36,965 nucleotides of DNA from an uncultured Psychrobacillus sp. GTDB taxonomy: Bacteria; Bacillota; Bacilli; Bacillales_A; Planococcaceae. The notes below the pieces were generated by a model. That model did no database searches, was not told where the DNA came from, and saw nothing but the letters and a program-made list of their open reading frames with translations. How positions within the stretch are numbered: the first letter of the stretch is position 1; each line of letters opens with the position of its first letter. Both the position numbers and the translations under genes were made by a program. The stretch is taken from NCBI GenBank assembly GCA_934234185.1, contig CAKQHO010000022.1:1-36965 (forward strand), given 5' to 3'. Shown piece by piece: positions 1 to 7,751 of this stretch.

Positions 1-85
1 AGTCACCAGGGAAATGTCCAATTACTACAAGAATCATTAGAAAGCCCTTTGTGACATCGACCCATGTTAGTCGTTTGTTTTTCAT
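1..85 (-). CDS. Acyltransferase-3 family membrane protein (5' end only)
   Basis: On the minus strand an ATG at 85-83 opens a frame that runs off the window start, giving 28 codons. The peptide begins MKNKRLTWVDVTKG and continues into a hydrophobic stretch ending near VVIGHFPGD. This is the usual N terminus of acyltransferase-3 family integral membrane proteins (OatA/WecH-like O-acyltransferases): a short basic tail, a W-x-D-x-x-KG motif, then the first membrane helix with the conserved Gly-His. A GGAGGAAC ribosome binding site lies just upstream (about 90-97 on the plus strand). The gene is divergent from the SGNH hydrolase at 181. What it acylates cannot be told from 28 residues. Confidence 0.7.
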   Translation of the reverse strand, partial: MKNKRLTWVDVTKGFLMILVVIGHFPGD

Positions 86-180
86 AGTTGTTCCTCCAAG
101 GCATTTTCTTACGTTTGTTTATCCTCTATTTGGTGAATATAAACTTATAAGAAATTACCAAAGGAACGGAGTGTATTCCC

Positions 181-786
181 ATGATGAAAATAGTTTGCTT
201 CGGAGACAGTATCACTGCTAGAAAAGAAGGTTATCCAGTTCCTATTCTGACCTACAAGCTGTCCGCAAAAATGCCTGGATATCGGTTCATCAATGCCGGA
301 GTTTCAGGAGACACTACTAATCAGGCGCGGGTCAGACTAGAGAAGGATGTATTAAAAAAGAAACCGGATCTTGTTACGGTCCTATTTGGTGCCAATGATT
401 CAGCGGCTCATCACCTGGTAAAAATAGAGTTATTTAAAGAGAATCTTCAAAGCTTTACACAGAAAATAGGTCCAAGTAAGACTATCCTAATTTCCCCTGC
501 ACCAGTTGATGAAAAGTTACAACCCAACCGTTCCAATGAACGATTACAGGAGTATGCTAAGGCAGTAGAAGAGGTTGCAAAAGAAACAGGTAGCCATTAT
601 ATCAATTTTTTTAAAGAATTTTATGAGAAGGAAAATTACAGGGCTCTTTTAAAGGGACATGATAACGATGGTTTGCATTTTGGAGAAGCAGGATATAACC
701 TTTTATCCGGACTTATCTCTCAAAAGCTAATAGAACTAAAAGAAATAAAGCCCTCGCTTCTTAAGAGAGTCTTCAATATGTTTTAA
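181..786 (+). CDS. SGNH/GDSL-family lipase/esterase-like hydrolase
   Basis: A 201-residue cytosolic protein with no signal peptide. The four SGNH blocks are visible: block I FGDSIT near residues 7-12 (nucleophile Ser10), block II Gly in NAGVSGDT, block III GAND near residue 70, and block V DGLHF, where Asp and His complete the triad. The fold is that of TesA/arylesterase-like GDSL hydrolases; the substrate (acyl ester, acetyl-sugar or lysolipid) is not fixed by the sequence. Two ATGs stand in tandem at 181 and 184, and the GGAACGGAG site at 163-171 serves the first. It is a single gene divergent from the acyltransferase, which would allow a pair adding and removing O-acyl groups, but that is inference only. 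Confidence 0.85.
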   Translation: MMKIVCFGDSITARKEGYPVPILTYKLSAKMPGYRFINAGVSGDTTNQARVRLEKDVLKKKPDLVTVLFGANDSAAHHLVKIELFKENLQSFTQKIGPSKTILISPAPVDEKLQPNRSNERLQEYAKAVEEVAKETGSHYINFFKEFYEKENYRALLKGHDNDGLHFGEAGYNLLSGLISQKLIELKEIKPSLLKRVFNMF

Positions 787-901
787 AGGTTGATGTCTGT
801 AATCTCATTTCATATTAAAGCTTCAAATTCTATGCTTCTCTGCATACTCTTTATTCTCTTGGGACAGGATAATAGCAGTATGTGAAAAGGAGTGAAGGTT
901 C

Positions 902-1312
902 ATGATTCAATTACAAACTGATTTGGAGGGCAAGACTGCATACTTTGGTGATCTACAGGATCGTATTGCAAGCTTGGGCTACTCGATTGGGGGTAACTGG
1001 GACTACGACAAAGGAAGCTTTGACCACGTTCTTTGCAAGGAAGAAGGAGAGACGATTTATTTACGTATTCCTTTTGTGGTTACCCATGGAATGCTTGATG
1101 ACCATGAGGCTCATATAAGATTTGAAACGCCTTATCTGATTAAGCACGTGGTAAACGTAGGGCTAGATAAGGATGAGAATTCTTTGCTAACGACTACAGG
1201 CTTTGACCAATTCCAATCTCCTGTAGACGAGGATGGAAATATCTCCGATAAAAATCGATGGGAACATGCTGGTGAGCAAGAGGTAGCTAAGATTATCCGA
1301 CTCGTTCAATAG
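902..1312 (+). CDS. YugN-like family protein
   Basis: A 136-residue soluble protein with the features I associate with the B. subtilis YugN family: an opening LEG motif, then LGYSIGGNWDYDKGSFDH near residues 25-43, an acidic middle and a short helical end. The molecular function of the family is unknown as far as I know. The start is supported by AAAAGGAGTG ending about 7 bases before the ATG. The gene stands alone and is followed by a hairpin terminator at 1373-1403. Assignment rests on recalled family resemblance, not on a catalytic motif. Confidence 0.7.
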   Translation: MIQLQTDLEGKTAYFGDLQDRIASLGYSIGGNWDYDKGSFDHVLCKEEGETIYLRIPFVVTHGMLDDHEAHIRFETPYLIKHVVNVGLDKDENSLLTTTGFDQFQSPVDEDGNISDKNRWEHAGEQEVAKIIRLVQ

Positions 1313-1372
1313 TCAAAACACTTCGCTATATGGGAGATGTTTTGAAAGGAAATAAAAAAATATTCCATTCTA

Positions 1373-1403
1373 ATGCCATGACCTCTGTTCATGGTATTTT
1401 TAT
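1373..1403 (+). terminator. Rho-independent terminator after the YugN-like gene
   Basis: A nine-pair stem (1373-1381 with 1389-1397, one G-U pair) closes a seven-base loop and is followed by TTTTATT. It lies about 60 bases past the stop of the YugN-like gene. Confidence 0.65.
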
Positions 1404-1524
1404 TGTCTAAGCTTTTTTTAAAATTGAGAAAGAAAAGCAAGCAAAAAAGCGGAGTTAAAGCGATGGCTTTTATACTTTTACGTAAATTTGCAAAACCTAT
1501 TTCTCCTTCCAAAAGTTGCTCTAC

Positions 1525-1553
1525 TTACAATTCACGATGGTTTTCATTATAAT
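1525..1553 (+). promoter_or_regulatory. SigA-type promoter of the t6A operon
   Basis: TATAAT at 1548-1553 lies exactly 17 bases after a weak -35-like TTACAA at 1525-1530. The predicted RNA start near 1560 is downstream of the earliest possible in-frame start of TsaE at 1516, which supports starting tsaE at 1594. Confidence 0.55.
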
Positions 1554-1593
1554 AGAAACAAATAGCTTTTGGATTGGAAGGGTAACAACCAAT

Positions 1594-2043
1594 ATGTATG
1601 AACGAATTGTAAAGTCTGAACAGGAAACATTAGAGCTTGGACAGCGACTGGCAGAGCTTCTAGAATCTGCAGATGTACTGACACTAGAAGGGGATCTTGG
1701 AGCAGGAAAAACAACATTTACTAAAAGTATTGCAAAGGGTCTGGGAATCACTCGAACGGTGAACAGCCCTACCTTTACGATATTAAAGCAATATGAGGGG
1801 AGGCTTCCCCTAAACCATTTGGATGTGTATCGTCTGGCAGATAGTGATGAGGATCTTGGTTGGGATGAGCTTTTCTTCGGAGATGCCGTGAGCATCATCG
1901 AGTGGGCTCATTTAATTCAAGAAGAACTTCCATCAGAAAGGCTGGCTATTCAAATATACCGTCTAGGGGAGAATGAGCGTAAATTTACGTTTGAGCCCTT
2001 AGGAAAACGATACGAACAATTATGTGAGGAGCTTTTTGAATGA
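1594..2043 (+). CDS. tsaE: tRNA t6A biosynthesis ATPase TsaE
   Basis: The ATPase subunit of the TsaB-TsaD-TsaE complex, which transfers threonylcarbamoyl to A37 of ANN-decoding tRNAs. The Walker A motif GDLGAGKTT sits near residues 33-41, followed by the family's NSPTF motif (switch region) and a DVYRL segment. Although the frame is open from 1516, the ATG at 1594 is preferred: it has a GGAAGGG site (about 1576-1582), gives 149 residues (normal TsaE size), and a promoter lies between the two positions. Its stop overlaps the start of tsaB by four bases (ATGA), so translation is probably coupled. First gene of tsaE-tsaB-rimI-tsaD. Confidence 0.95.
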   Translation: MYERIVKSEQETLELGQRLAELLESADVLTLEGDLGAGKTTFTKSIAKGLGITRTVNSPTFTILKQYEGRLPLNHLDVYRLADSDEDLGWDELFFGDAVSIIEWAHLIQEELPSERLAIQIYRLGENERKFTFEPLGKRYEQLCEELFE

Positions 2044-2726
2044 TATGGTTAGGAATTGATACGTCACATACACCACTGGCTGTGGCGATTGTGAACGATG
2101 GACAGGTACTTGCAGAGTACAAGTCCTCTATGAAGGTAACGCATTCTATTGGGACGATGCCTGCGATAGAGGAGCTAATGACTAAGGCAGGAATTCAACC
2201 GAAGGAGCTAGACGCGATAGCAGTTGCAAATGGTCCCGGCTCCTACACTGGTGTACGTATTGGGGTTACTATTGGGAAGACATTGGCATGGACGTTAAAT
2301 AAGCCTATTGTTCAGGTATCTAGCTTAGAGGTACTCGCGGGGAATGCTTTATATTTTCCGGGCGTGGTGTGTGCAATTATGGATGCTAGGCGAGGAAATG
2401 TATTTGCAGGCGTTTATGCGAATGGAAAACAGTTGAAGGAATCGCATATGGCTTTAACAGATTTGCTTTCAATGCTTTTAGAAATGGATCAGGCAATTTT
2501 ATTTGTTGGAATGGACATAGAACTACATTGGGAGCAAATAAAACAGACACTTGGTGATATGGCGCAGAAAGCTAATACTGCTTTTTCCCTACCTAGCGCA
2601 GCAGTATTAGTGGAGCTGGCGAAAAAACGTCAGCCTGCAGAAACCCATACTACTGTTCCAGAGTATCTTCGTATGACAGAAGCAGAAGTGAATTGGATGA
2701 AAGAGCAGAAGAGTCATGGAAACTAA
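2040..2726 (+). CDS. tsaB: tRNA t6A biosynthesis scaffold protein TsaB
   Basis: A 228-residue ASKHA-fold protein that dimerises with TsaD in the cytosol. It opens with the beta-strand IWLGIDTSHTPLAVAI and carries the family signature GPGSYTGVRIGV near residues 67-78. It lacks the metal-binding histidines of TsaD, as expected for the inactive paralogue. It overlaps tsaE by four bases and rimI by eleven bases, so the four genes form one tight operon. The C-terminal half is variable in the family, and nothing looks broken here. Confidence 0.95.
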   Translation: MIWLGIDTSHTPLAVAIVNDGQVLAEYKSSMKVTHSIGTMPAIEELMTKAGIQPKELDAIAVANGPGSYTGVRIGVTIGKTLAWTLNKPIVQVSSLEVLAGNALYFPGVVCAIMDARRGNVFAGVYANGKQLKESHMALTDLLSMLLEMDQAILFVGMDIELHWEQIKQTLGDMAQKANTAFSLPSAAVLVELAKKRQPAETHTTVPEYLRMTEAEVNWMKEQKSHGN

Positions 2727-3171
2727 TATTACTTACCGAAAAATGACGCTGGAGGATATCGACCAAGTTCTAAAAATCGAGGAAGAGGCCTTTCCTACCC
2801 CTTGGACAAGAGAAGCGTTTGAGCATGAAATGACGACTAATCTTTATTCTTATTACATAGTTGCCGAGACAGAGGATAAGATAATTGTTGGATATTGTGG
2901 TATGTGGCTTGTGTTAGATGAAAGTCACATTACAAATGTAGCGGTGTCTAAACAGATGCGTGGTTATAAAATAGGGGAAGGGCTTATGCGTGAAGCATTT
3001 CGCGTTGTACAAGAGCAAAGTGTCGTCCTCATGACCTTAGAGGTGCGCGTCAGCAATGATATCGCTAAAAATCTTTACTACAAGCTTGGCTTTCAAGACG
3101 GTGGTATTCGAAAAAACTATTATACAGATACACAGGAGGATGCTCTTGTGATGTGGGTGGAATTCAAATGA
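2716..3171 (+). CDS. rimI: Ribosomal-protein-alanine N-acetyltransferase RimI
   Basis: A 151-residue single-domain GNAT acetyltransferase. It begins ITYRKMTLEDIDQVLKIEEEAFPTPW, the standard RimI opening. It has the strand ITNVAVSKQMRGYKIGEGL that builds the acetyl-CoA pyrophosphate loop (here R-G-Y-K-I-G instead of the more common R-G-x-G-x-G/A) and the C-terminal NLYYKLGFQ motif. RimI acetylates the N-terminal alanine of ribosomal protein S18 in E. coli; in Bacillota its substrate range is less certain. It overlaps tsaB by eleven bases and tsaD by four, matching the usual placement between the two t6A genes. Confidence 0.93.
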   Translation: METNITYRKMTLEDIDQVLKIEEEAFPTPWTREAFEHEMTTNLYSYYIVAETEDKIIVGYCGMWLVLDESHITNVAVSKQMRGYKIGEGLMREAFRVVQEQSVVLMTLEVRVSNDIAKNLYYKLGFQDGGIRKNYYTDTQEDALVMWVEFK

Positions 3172-4187
3172 AAAAAGATCAAATTATATTAGGGATAGAA
3201 ACAAGCTGTGATGAAACAGCAGCTTCTATCGTAAAAAACGGTTCTGAGATACTATCAAATGTAGTAGCATCCCAAATTGAGAGTCATAAGCGCTTTGGTG
3301 GAGTGGTGCCGGAAATAGCCTCTCGCCATCATGTGGAGCAAATTACCATTGTAATAGAAGAAGCACTTAAGCAGGCTGGAATGGTGCCTGAAGATTTAGA
3401 TGCAGTAGCAGTAACAGAGGGACCAGGCTTGGTTGGAGCACTTTTAATTGGCATTAATGCTGCGAAGGCTTTTGCTTATGCAAATGGACTACCGCTTGTT
3501 GGAGTACATCATATCGCAGGACACATATATGCAAATGCCCTAGTACAGCCGATGGAATTTCCATTACTTGCTTTAGTAGTATCTGGAGGACACACAGAGC
3601 TAGTATTAATGAAAGCGGATGGCCAATTTGAATTAATCGGAGAGACTCGTGATGATGCGGCCGGTGAAGCTTACGATAAAGTAGCTCGCGTGCTTAATCT
3701 TCCTTATCCAGGAGGACCGCATATTGATCGTTTAGCAAATGAAAGTGATGGAGCAGTGCCGTTTCCGAGAGCCTGGTTAGAAGAAGGATCTTATGACTTT
3801 AGCTTTAGTGGATTAAAATCAGCTGTTATTAATTATCAGCATAATGCCGAGCAACGAGGCGAGGAAATTAATCCTTATCATCTGGCTGCTGGGTTCCAAG
3901 AAAGTGTAATAGAGGTGCTAACAACTAAAACAGTTCGAGCGGCTCTGGAGTTTAAAGTGAAGCAAGTAATTGCCGCTGGTGGAGTAGCTGCCAACAAAGG
4001 CTTGCGAAAGTCACTAGAGGAAGCCTTCGAGAAAGAGCAAATTCCTTTTTATGTGCCACCGATTAAGCTATGTACCGACAATGCAGCCATGATTGCGGCT
4101 GCGGGAAGCTCTAAATTTGCTGCGGGCAAAACAGGAGATTTAGCCATGAATGGTCGTCCTGGATTAGAGTTGAATAATTGGAATTAA
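3168..4187 (+). CDS. tsaD: tRNA N6-adenosine threonylcarbamoyltransferase TsaD
   Basis: The catalytic subunit of t6A formation (formerly Gcp/YdiE). It uses threonylcarbamoyl-AMP from TsaC/YwlC, which is not in this window. The N terminus ILGIETSCDETAAS is diagnostic, and the metal-binding HHIAGH motif is near residues 112-117. The glycine-rich ATP-fold motifs VSGGHTEL and FSFSGLKSAV are present, as is the C-terminal CTDNAAMIA metal motif. The frame is open from 3153, but the ATG at 3168 overlaps the rimI stop (ATGA) and starts the conserved sequence, giving 339 residues, the usual length. Last gene of the operon. Confidence 0.97.
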   Translation: MKKDQIILGIETSCDETAASIVKNGSEILSNVVASQIESHKRFGGVVPEIASRHHVEQITIVIEEALKQAGMVPEDLDAVAVTEGPGLVGALLIGINAAKAFAYANGLPLVGVHHIAGHIYANALVQPMEFPLLALVVSGGHTELVLMKADGQFELIGETRDDAAGEAYDKVARVLNLPYPGGPHIDRLANESDGAVPFPRAWLEEGSYDFSFSGLKSAVINYQHNAEQRGEEINPYHLAAGFQESVIEVLTTKTVRAALEFKVKQVIAAGGVAANKGLRKSLEEAFEKEQIPFYVPPIKLCTDNAAMIAAAGSSKFAAGKTGDLAMNGRPGLELNNWN

Positions 4188-4190
4188 GAA

Positions 4191-4216
4191 GGTCTGCCTT
4201 GAGCAGGCCTTTTTTG
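4191..4216 (+). terminator. Terminator of the tsaE-tsaD operon
   Basis: Just after the tsaD stop an eight-pair stem (AGGTCTGC with GCAGGCCT, one G-U pair) with a short CTTGA loop is followed by a run of six T. Confidence 0.85.
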
Positions 4217-4286
4217 ATTGGTGGAGATCATAATTTAAGATAAATACAAGAATTTTAAAGGAGAAAGCTGCTGAGATACAGTGACC

Positions 4287-4373
4287 GCAAGTAAACTAGT
4301 GGTTTCTGTAAGTATTCCTATAACCTCAGTAAGTAACTCGAATGAAAGCGCAAGTAACACGCTAGCAAACGCA
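4287..4373. repeat. Degenerate tandem repeat with 21-bp period
   Basis: The hexamer AAGTAA (AAGTAT in one unit) recurs at 4289, 4310, 4331 and 4352, exactly 21 bases apart, with partial conservation of the bases between. One plus frame reads as heptapeptides SKLVVSV / SIPITSV / SNSNESA / SNTLANA. No start codon with a ribosome binding site is linked to it. It may be an intergenic repeat or the remnant of a heptad-repeat coding sequence. Confidence 0.6.
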
Positions 4374-4590
4374 CATATTTCCTTTCTACTTCCAAATTAA
4401 AGGGAAATAAAGAGGGGCATAAGATATTTCTACAGCAGATGACCTACTATCAAAGTTCGAAAACAACTAACTATACCAAGTGGTGAGTAGGTTAAGTAAA
4501 AAAGCCATAATTTACTGAATTTTTATTCGACAAATTAAACGAAATTTTTTACCATGAGAACGAAAGGTTGTCAATAGGGAACATTCGTAC

Positions 4591-4761
4591 TTATGCACAA
4601 TTTGTGTATAACCTGTTAGTAACTTGTGTGATATCTATATATTGTGTCTGTTTTTTACACAATTATGTGGAAAAACATCTTTTGAAACTGTGGACAATGT
4701 GGATAAAGCTGTTGATAGATTGATAATACAACGTTTGTAGTGTGAATAAATTTGTGGAGAA
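4591..4761. promoter_or_regulatory. DnaA-box cluster between tsaD and the ydiF-like gene
   Basis: Eight nonamers match, or nearly match, the DnaA box TTATNCACA/TTWTNCACA within 171 bases. Plus strand: 4591-4599 TTATGCACA and 4653-4661 TTTTACACA. Minus strand: 4603-4611 TTATACACA, 4666-4674 TTTTCCACA, 4689-4697 TTGTCCACA, 4698-4706 TTATCCACA (perfect), 4741-4749 TTATTCACA and 4753-4761 TTCTCCACA. Two boxes are directly adjacent. From memory, B. subtilis has a DnaA-box cluster in the equivalent gcp-ydiF gap that titrates DnaA and restrains initiation at oriC. There is no dnaA or dnaN here, so this is a titration or regulatory site rather than oriC. The rest of the 4217-4846 gap shows only the 21-bp repeat. 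Confidence 0.85.
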
Positions 4762-4820
4762 AAAAATAGATAAAGTTTCTCTTGACCTACATCTATGTCA
4801 TAGTTCGACATATTAGTTTA

Positions 4821-4847
4821 AAAAAATAACCCCCAGTAACAGGGGGT
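4821..4847 (-). terminator. Terminator of the ydiF-like ABC-F gene
   Basis: On the minus strand the stem ACCCCC/GGGGGT (4829-4834 with 4842-4847, seven-base loop) is followed by six T (4826-4821). It begins at the stop codon of the ABC-F gene. Confidence 0.85.
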
Positions 4848-6781
4848 CATAATGTACTTAATTCTTCTAATTGTTCTTGTAATTCTAGCCAAGTATTCGA
4901 AAGTTCCTCTTGTTCCTCTTTTAATTGCTCAAGCTCTGCCTGTAGCTTTAAGACAGCCTCATGATTCTGAAAAATCTCTGGATCGCATAGCTTAGCTTCA
5001 ATAGCAGCTATGGCATCATCAATCTCTGGCATTTTTCTTTCTAATTCCTCTACTTGACGTCGAAGCTGACGTTCCTTCTTCTTTGCTTCCTTATCAATAG
5101 TTGAGGTGTTAGTCTTTGATATAACGACTTCCTCTGTCACTGCATTCTCCATAGCGATCTCTTCAAGCTCTTCCTTCTTCTCTAAGTAGTAGTCGTAATC
5201 TCCAAGATAAAGAGTAGAGCCATCAGAAGCAAGCTCAATCACCTTTGTTGCAATCCGATTAATAAAATATCGGTCGTGTGACACAAAGACAATAGTGCCA
5301 GGGAAATCTAACAAAGCGTTTTCTAAGACCTCTTTGCTATCTAAATCTAAATGGTTCGTCGGCTCATCGAGTACTAAGGTATTCGATTTCAACAGCATGA
5401 GCTTTGCAAGAGCTAAACGAGCTTTTTCCCCACCTGATAAGGTGGAAACTGTCTTTTGTACATCGTCACCTGTAAAAAGAAAGCGACCAAGCACCGTACG
5501 GACATCTCTTTCATTCATAAGTGGCCACTCATCCCAAAGCTCTTTTAAGACGGTTTTATTGCCCGTGAGTGCAGCCTGCTCCTGGTCGTAGTAACCGAAT
5601 TGTACGTTCGTACCGTATTGAATCTTCCCATTGGCAGCAGGGAGCTGCTTCATAATAGTCTTTAATAAGGTAGACTTCCCGATTCCATTTGGACCCACCA
5701 GGGCAATGCGGTCCTGCTTATAAACACTAAACGAGATGTCAGAGGATACTACTTTATTTGCATAGCCTACAGCAACTTCTTCTAAGCGGAGCACATCGTT
5801 TCCACTTGGACGTTCAATGGAGAAGCCAAAAGACGCAGATTTTTCCTCGCCATCTGGAGAATCCATCCAATCGGTTTTCTCTAAAACCTTTCTCCGGGAC
5901 TGTGCCATCTTGGTAGTAGATGCACGAGCTAGATTCTTTGCAACAAATTCCTCTAGCTTGGCTTTTTCCTCCTGCTGTTTTTCAAACCTTTTCTTATCTA
6001 GTTCATAATTTTTCGCTTTTTGCTCCAAATATCCACTATAGTTACCAACAAATCTAGAAACATGGTGCCTGGAAACCTCATATACAAGCGTAACTACCTG
6101 ATCCAAGAAGTATCTGTCATGTGACACGATTAAAATGGCTCCCTGATAATTTTTCAAGTAGTTCTCTAAAAAGCTAAGTGTTTGAATATCTAAATGGTTC
6201 GTTGGCTCATCCAGGATTAAAAGGTCAGGCTTGCTTAAAAGCATCTTAGCTAAGGCAAGCCTCGTTTTCTGTCCACCTGACAGCGCTTGTACTGGCTTGT
6301 CATAGTCCTCTGGGAAAAACTGCATACCGTGGAGAATAGAGCGGATGTCAGATTCGTATCGGTAGCCTCCAGCTTCATTGAAGGATAGCTGCAGCTCATC
6401 ATAGGCAGCAGTAACTCGTGCGTAGCCCTCCGGATTTTCATAAACGGATGGGTCTGCCATTTGAGCTTCAAGAGAACGAAGCTCTTTTTCAGAATCAATT
6501 AAATGATGGAAAATAGATTTCATTTCTTCCCAGATTGTGAGCTTTGACTCTAGGCCAGCATGCTGCTCTAAGTAGCCTAGTTGGATGTTTTTTGGCATAA
6601 TGACATCACCAGAGTCAAAGGACATCTCTCCAGCTATTATTTTAAGTAAAGTAGATTTTCCAGCACCGTTTCTTCCGACCAAGGCTACACGATCACGGTC
6701 CTGCACCTCCAGCTTTACATTAGTTAATATATCTTCACCATTAAAGGATTTTGTTAGTTGGTTCACTTGTAAAACAATCAC
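4847..6781 (-). CDS. ydiF: ABC-F family ATPase, YdiF-like
   Basis: A 644-residue soluble protein with two ABC ATPase domains and no membrane segment. Walker A motifs are GRNGAGKST and GPNGIGKST; signatures are LSGGQKTRL and LSGGEKARL; both Walker B motifs run into DEPTNHLD. A charged P-site-tRNA-interaction-type linker (about residues 245-300) separates the domains, and a C-terminal coiled coil of about 80 residues follows. ABC-F proteins act on the ribosome E site in translation or ribosome rescue; a few give antibiotic resistance, but this one sits at the housekeeping ydiF locus. The frame is open to 6931, but a GTG at 6781 with GAGGTG seven bases upstream starts the conserved sequence IVLQVNQLTKSF and matches the recalled size of YdiF (about 642). 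Confidence 0.92.
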   Translation of the reverse strand: MIVLQVNQLTKSFNGEDILTNVKLEVQDRDRVALVGRNGAGKSTLLKIIAGEMSFDSGDVIMPKNIQLGYLEQHAGLESKLTIWEEMKSIFHHLIDSEKELRSLEAQMADPSVYENPEGYARVTAAYDELQLSFNEAGGYRYESDIRSILHGMQFFPEDYDKPVQALSGGQKTRLALAKMLLSKPDLLILDEPTNHLDIQTLSFLENYLKNYQGAILIVSHDRYFLDQVVTLVYEVSRHHVSRFVGNYSGYLEQKAKNYELDKKRFEKQQEEKAKLEEFVAKNLARASTTKMAQSRRKVLEKTDWMDSPDGEEKSASFGFSIERPSGNDVLRLEEVAVGYANKVVSSDISFSVYKQDRIALVGPNGIGKSTLLKTIMKQLPAANGKIQYGTNVQFGYYDQEQAALTGNKTVLKELWDEWPLMNERDVRTVLGRFLFTGDDVQKTVSTLSGGEKARLALAKLMLLKSNTLVLDEPTNHLDLDSKEVLENALLDFPGTIVFVSHDRYFINRIATKVIELASDGSTLYLGDYDYYLEKKEELEEIAMENAVTEEVVISKTNTSTIDKEAKKKERQLRRQVEELERKMPEIDDAIAAIEAKLCDPEIFQNHEAVLKLQAELEQLKEEQEELSNTWLELQEQLEELSTL

Positions 6782-6806
6782 GTTCTCACACCTCAATTCT
6801 ATTCTT

Positions 6807-6852
6807 AGTGTAATAGATAGTACTTGTCGTTGCAATGCTCTAGCTTTACAAT
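6807..6852. promoter_or_regulatory. Overlapping divergent promoters of the ABC-F gene and rex
   Basis: Minus strand, toward the ABC-F gene: TTGCAA (6835-6830), 17-base spacer, TACACT (6812-6807). Plus strand, toward rex: TTGTCG (6824-6829), 17-base spacer, TACAAT (6847-6852). The two -35 boxes abut, so the polymerases would compete. No clear Rex operator (TTGTGAA-N6-TTCACAA) is visible. Confidence 0.45.
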
Positions 6853-6901
6853 GAAAGAGAGTGAGTTTGAAAATATATGTAAATAGAAGTGGAGGGTTAT
6901 C

Positions 6902-7543
6902 ATGAAACCTGACGTACCAAAAATACCTCAAGCAACAACAAAAAGACTTCCTTTATATTATAGATTTTTACAAAGTTTCCATAACGCCGGGCATAAGCGT
7001 GTATCCTCTCAGGAATTAAGCGAAGCTATGAAAATAGACTCTGCTACTATTAGACGTGACTTCTCACACTTTGGAGCACTTGGTAAAAAAGGTTACGGCT
7101 ATGACGTTCAAAACCTGTTAGCATTTTTCCGAAAAACACTAGACCAGGATGAGGCTGCAAACGTAGCGCTTATTGGAGTAGGAAGCCTGGGCACCGCCTT
7201 TTTAAAATATAATTTTCAAAAAAACCATAATACGAAAATTGTAGTGGCGTTCGATACAAAGGCACCAGTGGAAGGGACGATTATAAGTGACATTCCCGTG
7301 TATCACTCCAGTGTCATGATTGAAAAGCTGAAGGAGTTCGACATTGAGCTAGTTATTTTCACTATTCCTAGTCGGGTAGCACAGGAGGTAGCAAACCAGC
7401 TAATTGGTTCAGGCATCAAGGGAATTTTAAACTTCACTCCTGTAAGACTTAGTACTCCTGACGAAATTCGTGTACATACGATTGATCTTTCTGTAGAGCT
7501 CCAAACTCTTATCTATTTAATAAGAAATGAACATGTAGAATGA
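6902..7543 (+). CDS. rex: Redox-sensing transcriptional repressor Rex
   Basis: A 213-residue homodimeric repressor that senses the NADH/NAD+ ratio and controls fermentation and respiration genes in Bacillota. The N-terminal winged helix spans about residues 1-80; the recognition region SATIRRDFSHFGALGKKGYGYDV is near residues 48-70. The Rossmann NAD-binding domain begins with ALIGVGSLGTAFL near residue 93. The C-terminal swapped helix ends at position 213, the family's normal length. The start is the ATG after GTGGAGGG. The locus corresponds to B. subtilis rex (ydiH), but the next genes there (tatAy, tatCy) are missing here. Confidence 0.97.
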   Translation: MKPDVPKIPQATTKRLPLYYRFLQSFHNAGHKRVSSQELSEAMKIDSATIRRDFSHFGALGKKGYGYDVQNLLAFFRKTLDQDEAANVALIGVGSLGTAFLKYNFQKNHNTKIVVAFDTKAPVEGTIISDIPVYHSSVMIEKLKEFDIELVIFTIPSRVAQEVANQLIGSGIKGILNFTPVRLSTPDEIRVHTIDLSVELQTLIYLIRNEHVE

Positions 7544-7548
7544 CATAG

Positions 7549-7587
7549 AAGGACCTGTCTTAAAATTATTTTGAGACGGGTCCTTTT
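7549..7587 (+). terminator. Terminator after rex
   Basis: A long stem (GGACCTGTCTTAAAA with TTTTGAGACGGGTCC, some G-U pairs, three-base loop) is followed by TTTT. It starts just after the rex stop codon. Bases 7588-7700 beyond it show nothing recognisable. Confidence 0.85.
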
Positions 7588-7700
7588 GATGAGGATGGGG
7601 GTATGATATCTTTCAAAGCAGAATGGGGTAGTTTAAAGCTTCTACTTGAAATGTACCCTTTTTCTACCACGATAAGAGTAAGCCACTGGAACTGGGCAAT

Positions 7701-7727
7701 AAAAAAACCATGAGCATTTGCTAATGG
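7701..7727 (-). terminator. Terminator of the minus-strand CPBP-GNAT pair
   Basis: On the minus strand CCAT-T-AGCA / AA / TGCT-C-ATGG forms a stem with one mismatch and is followed by seven T (7707-7701). It lies 25 bases past the GNAT stop. Confidence 0.7.
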
Positions 7728-7751
7728 CAACAAATTTATGTATCTTATCTT

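Noticed and set aside
1516..1593. Upstream N-terminal extension of TsaE from 1516
   Set aside because: A TATAAT box lies inside it, no ribosome site precedes it, and the ATG at 1594 gives the normal family length.
4591..4761. DnaA-box cluster as a chromosome origin
   Set aside because: No dnaA, dnaN, rpmH or gidA nearby and no clear AT-rich unwinding element with DnaA-trio; the position matches a known extra-oriC cluster instead.
6782..6901. Rex operator upstream of rex
   Set aside because: No TTGTGAA-N6-TTCACAA or close variant is visible in the gap.
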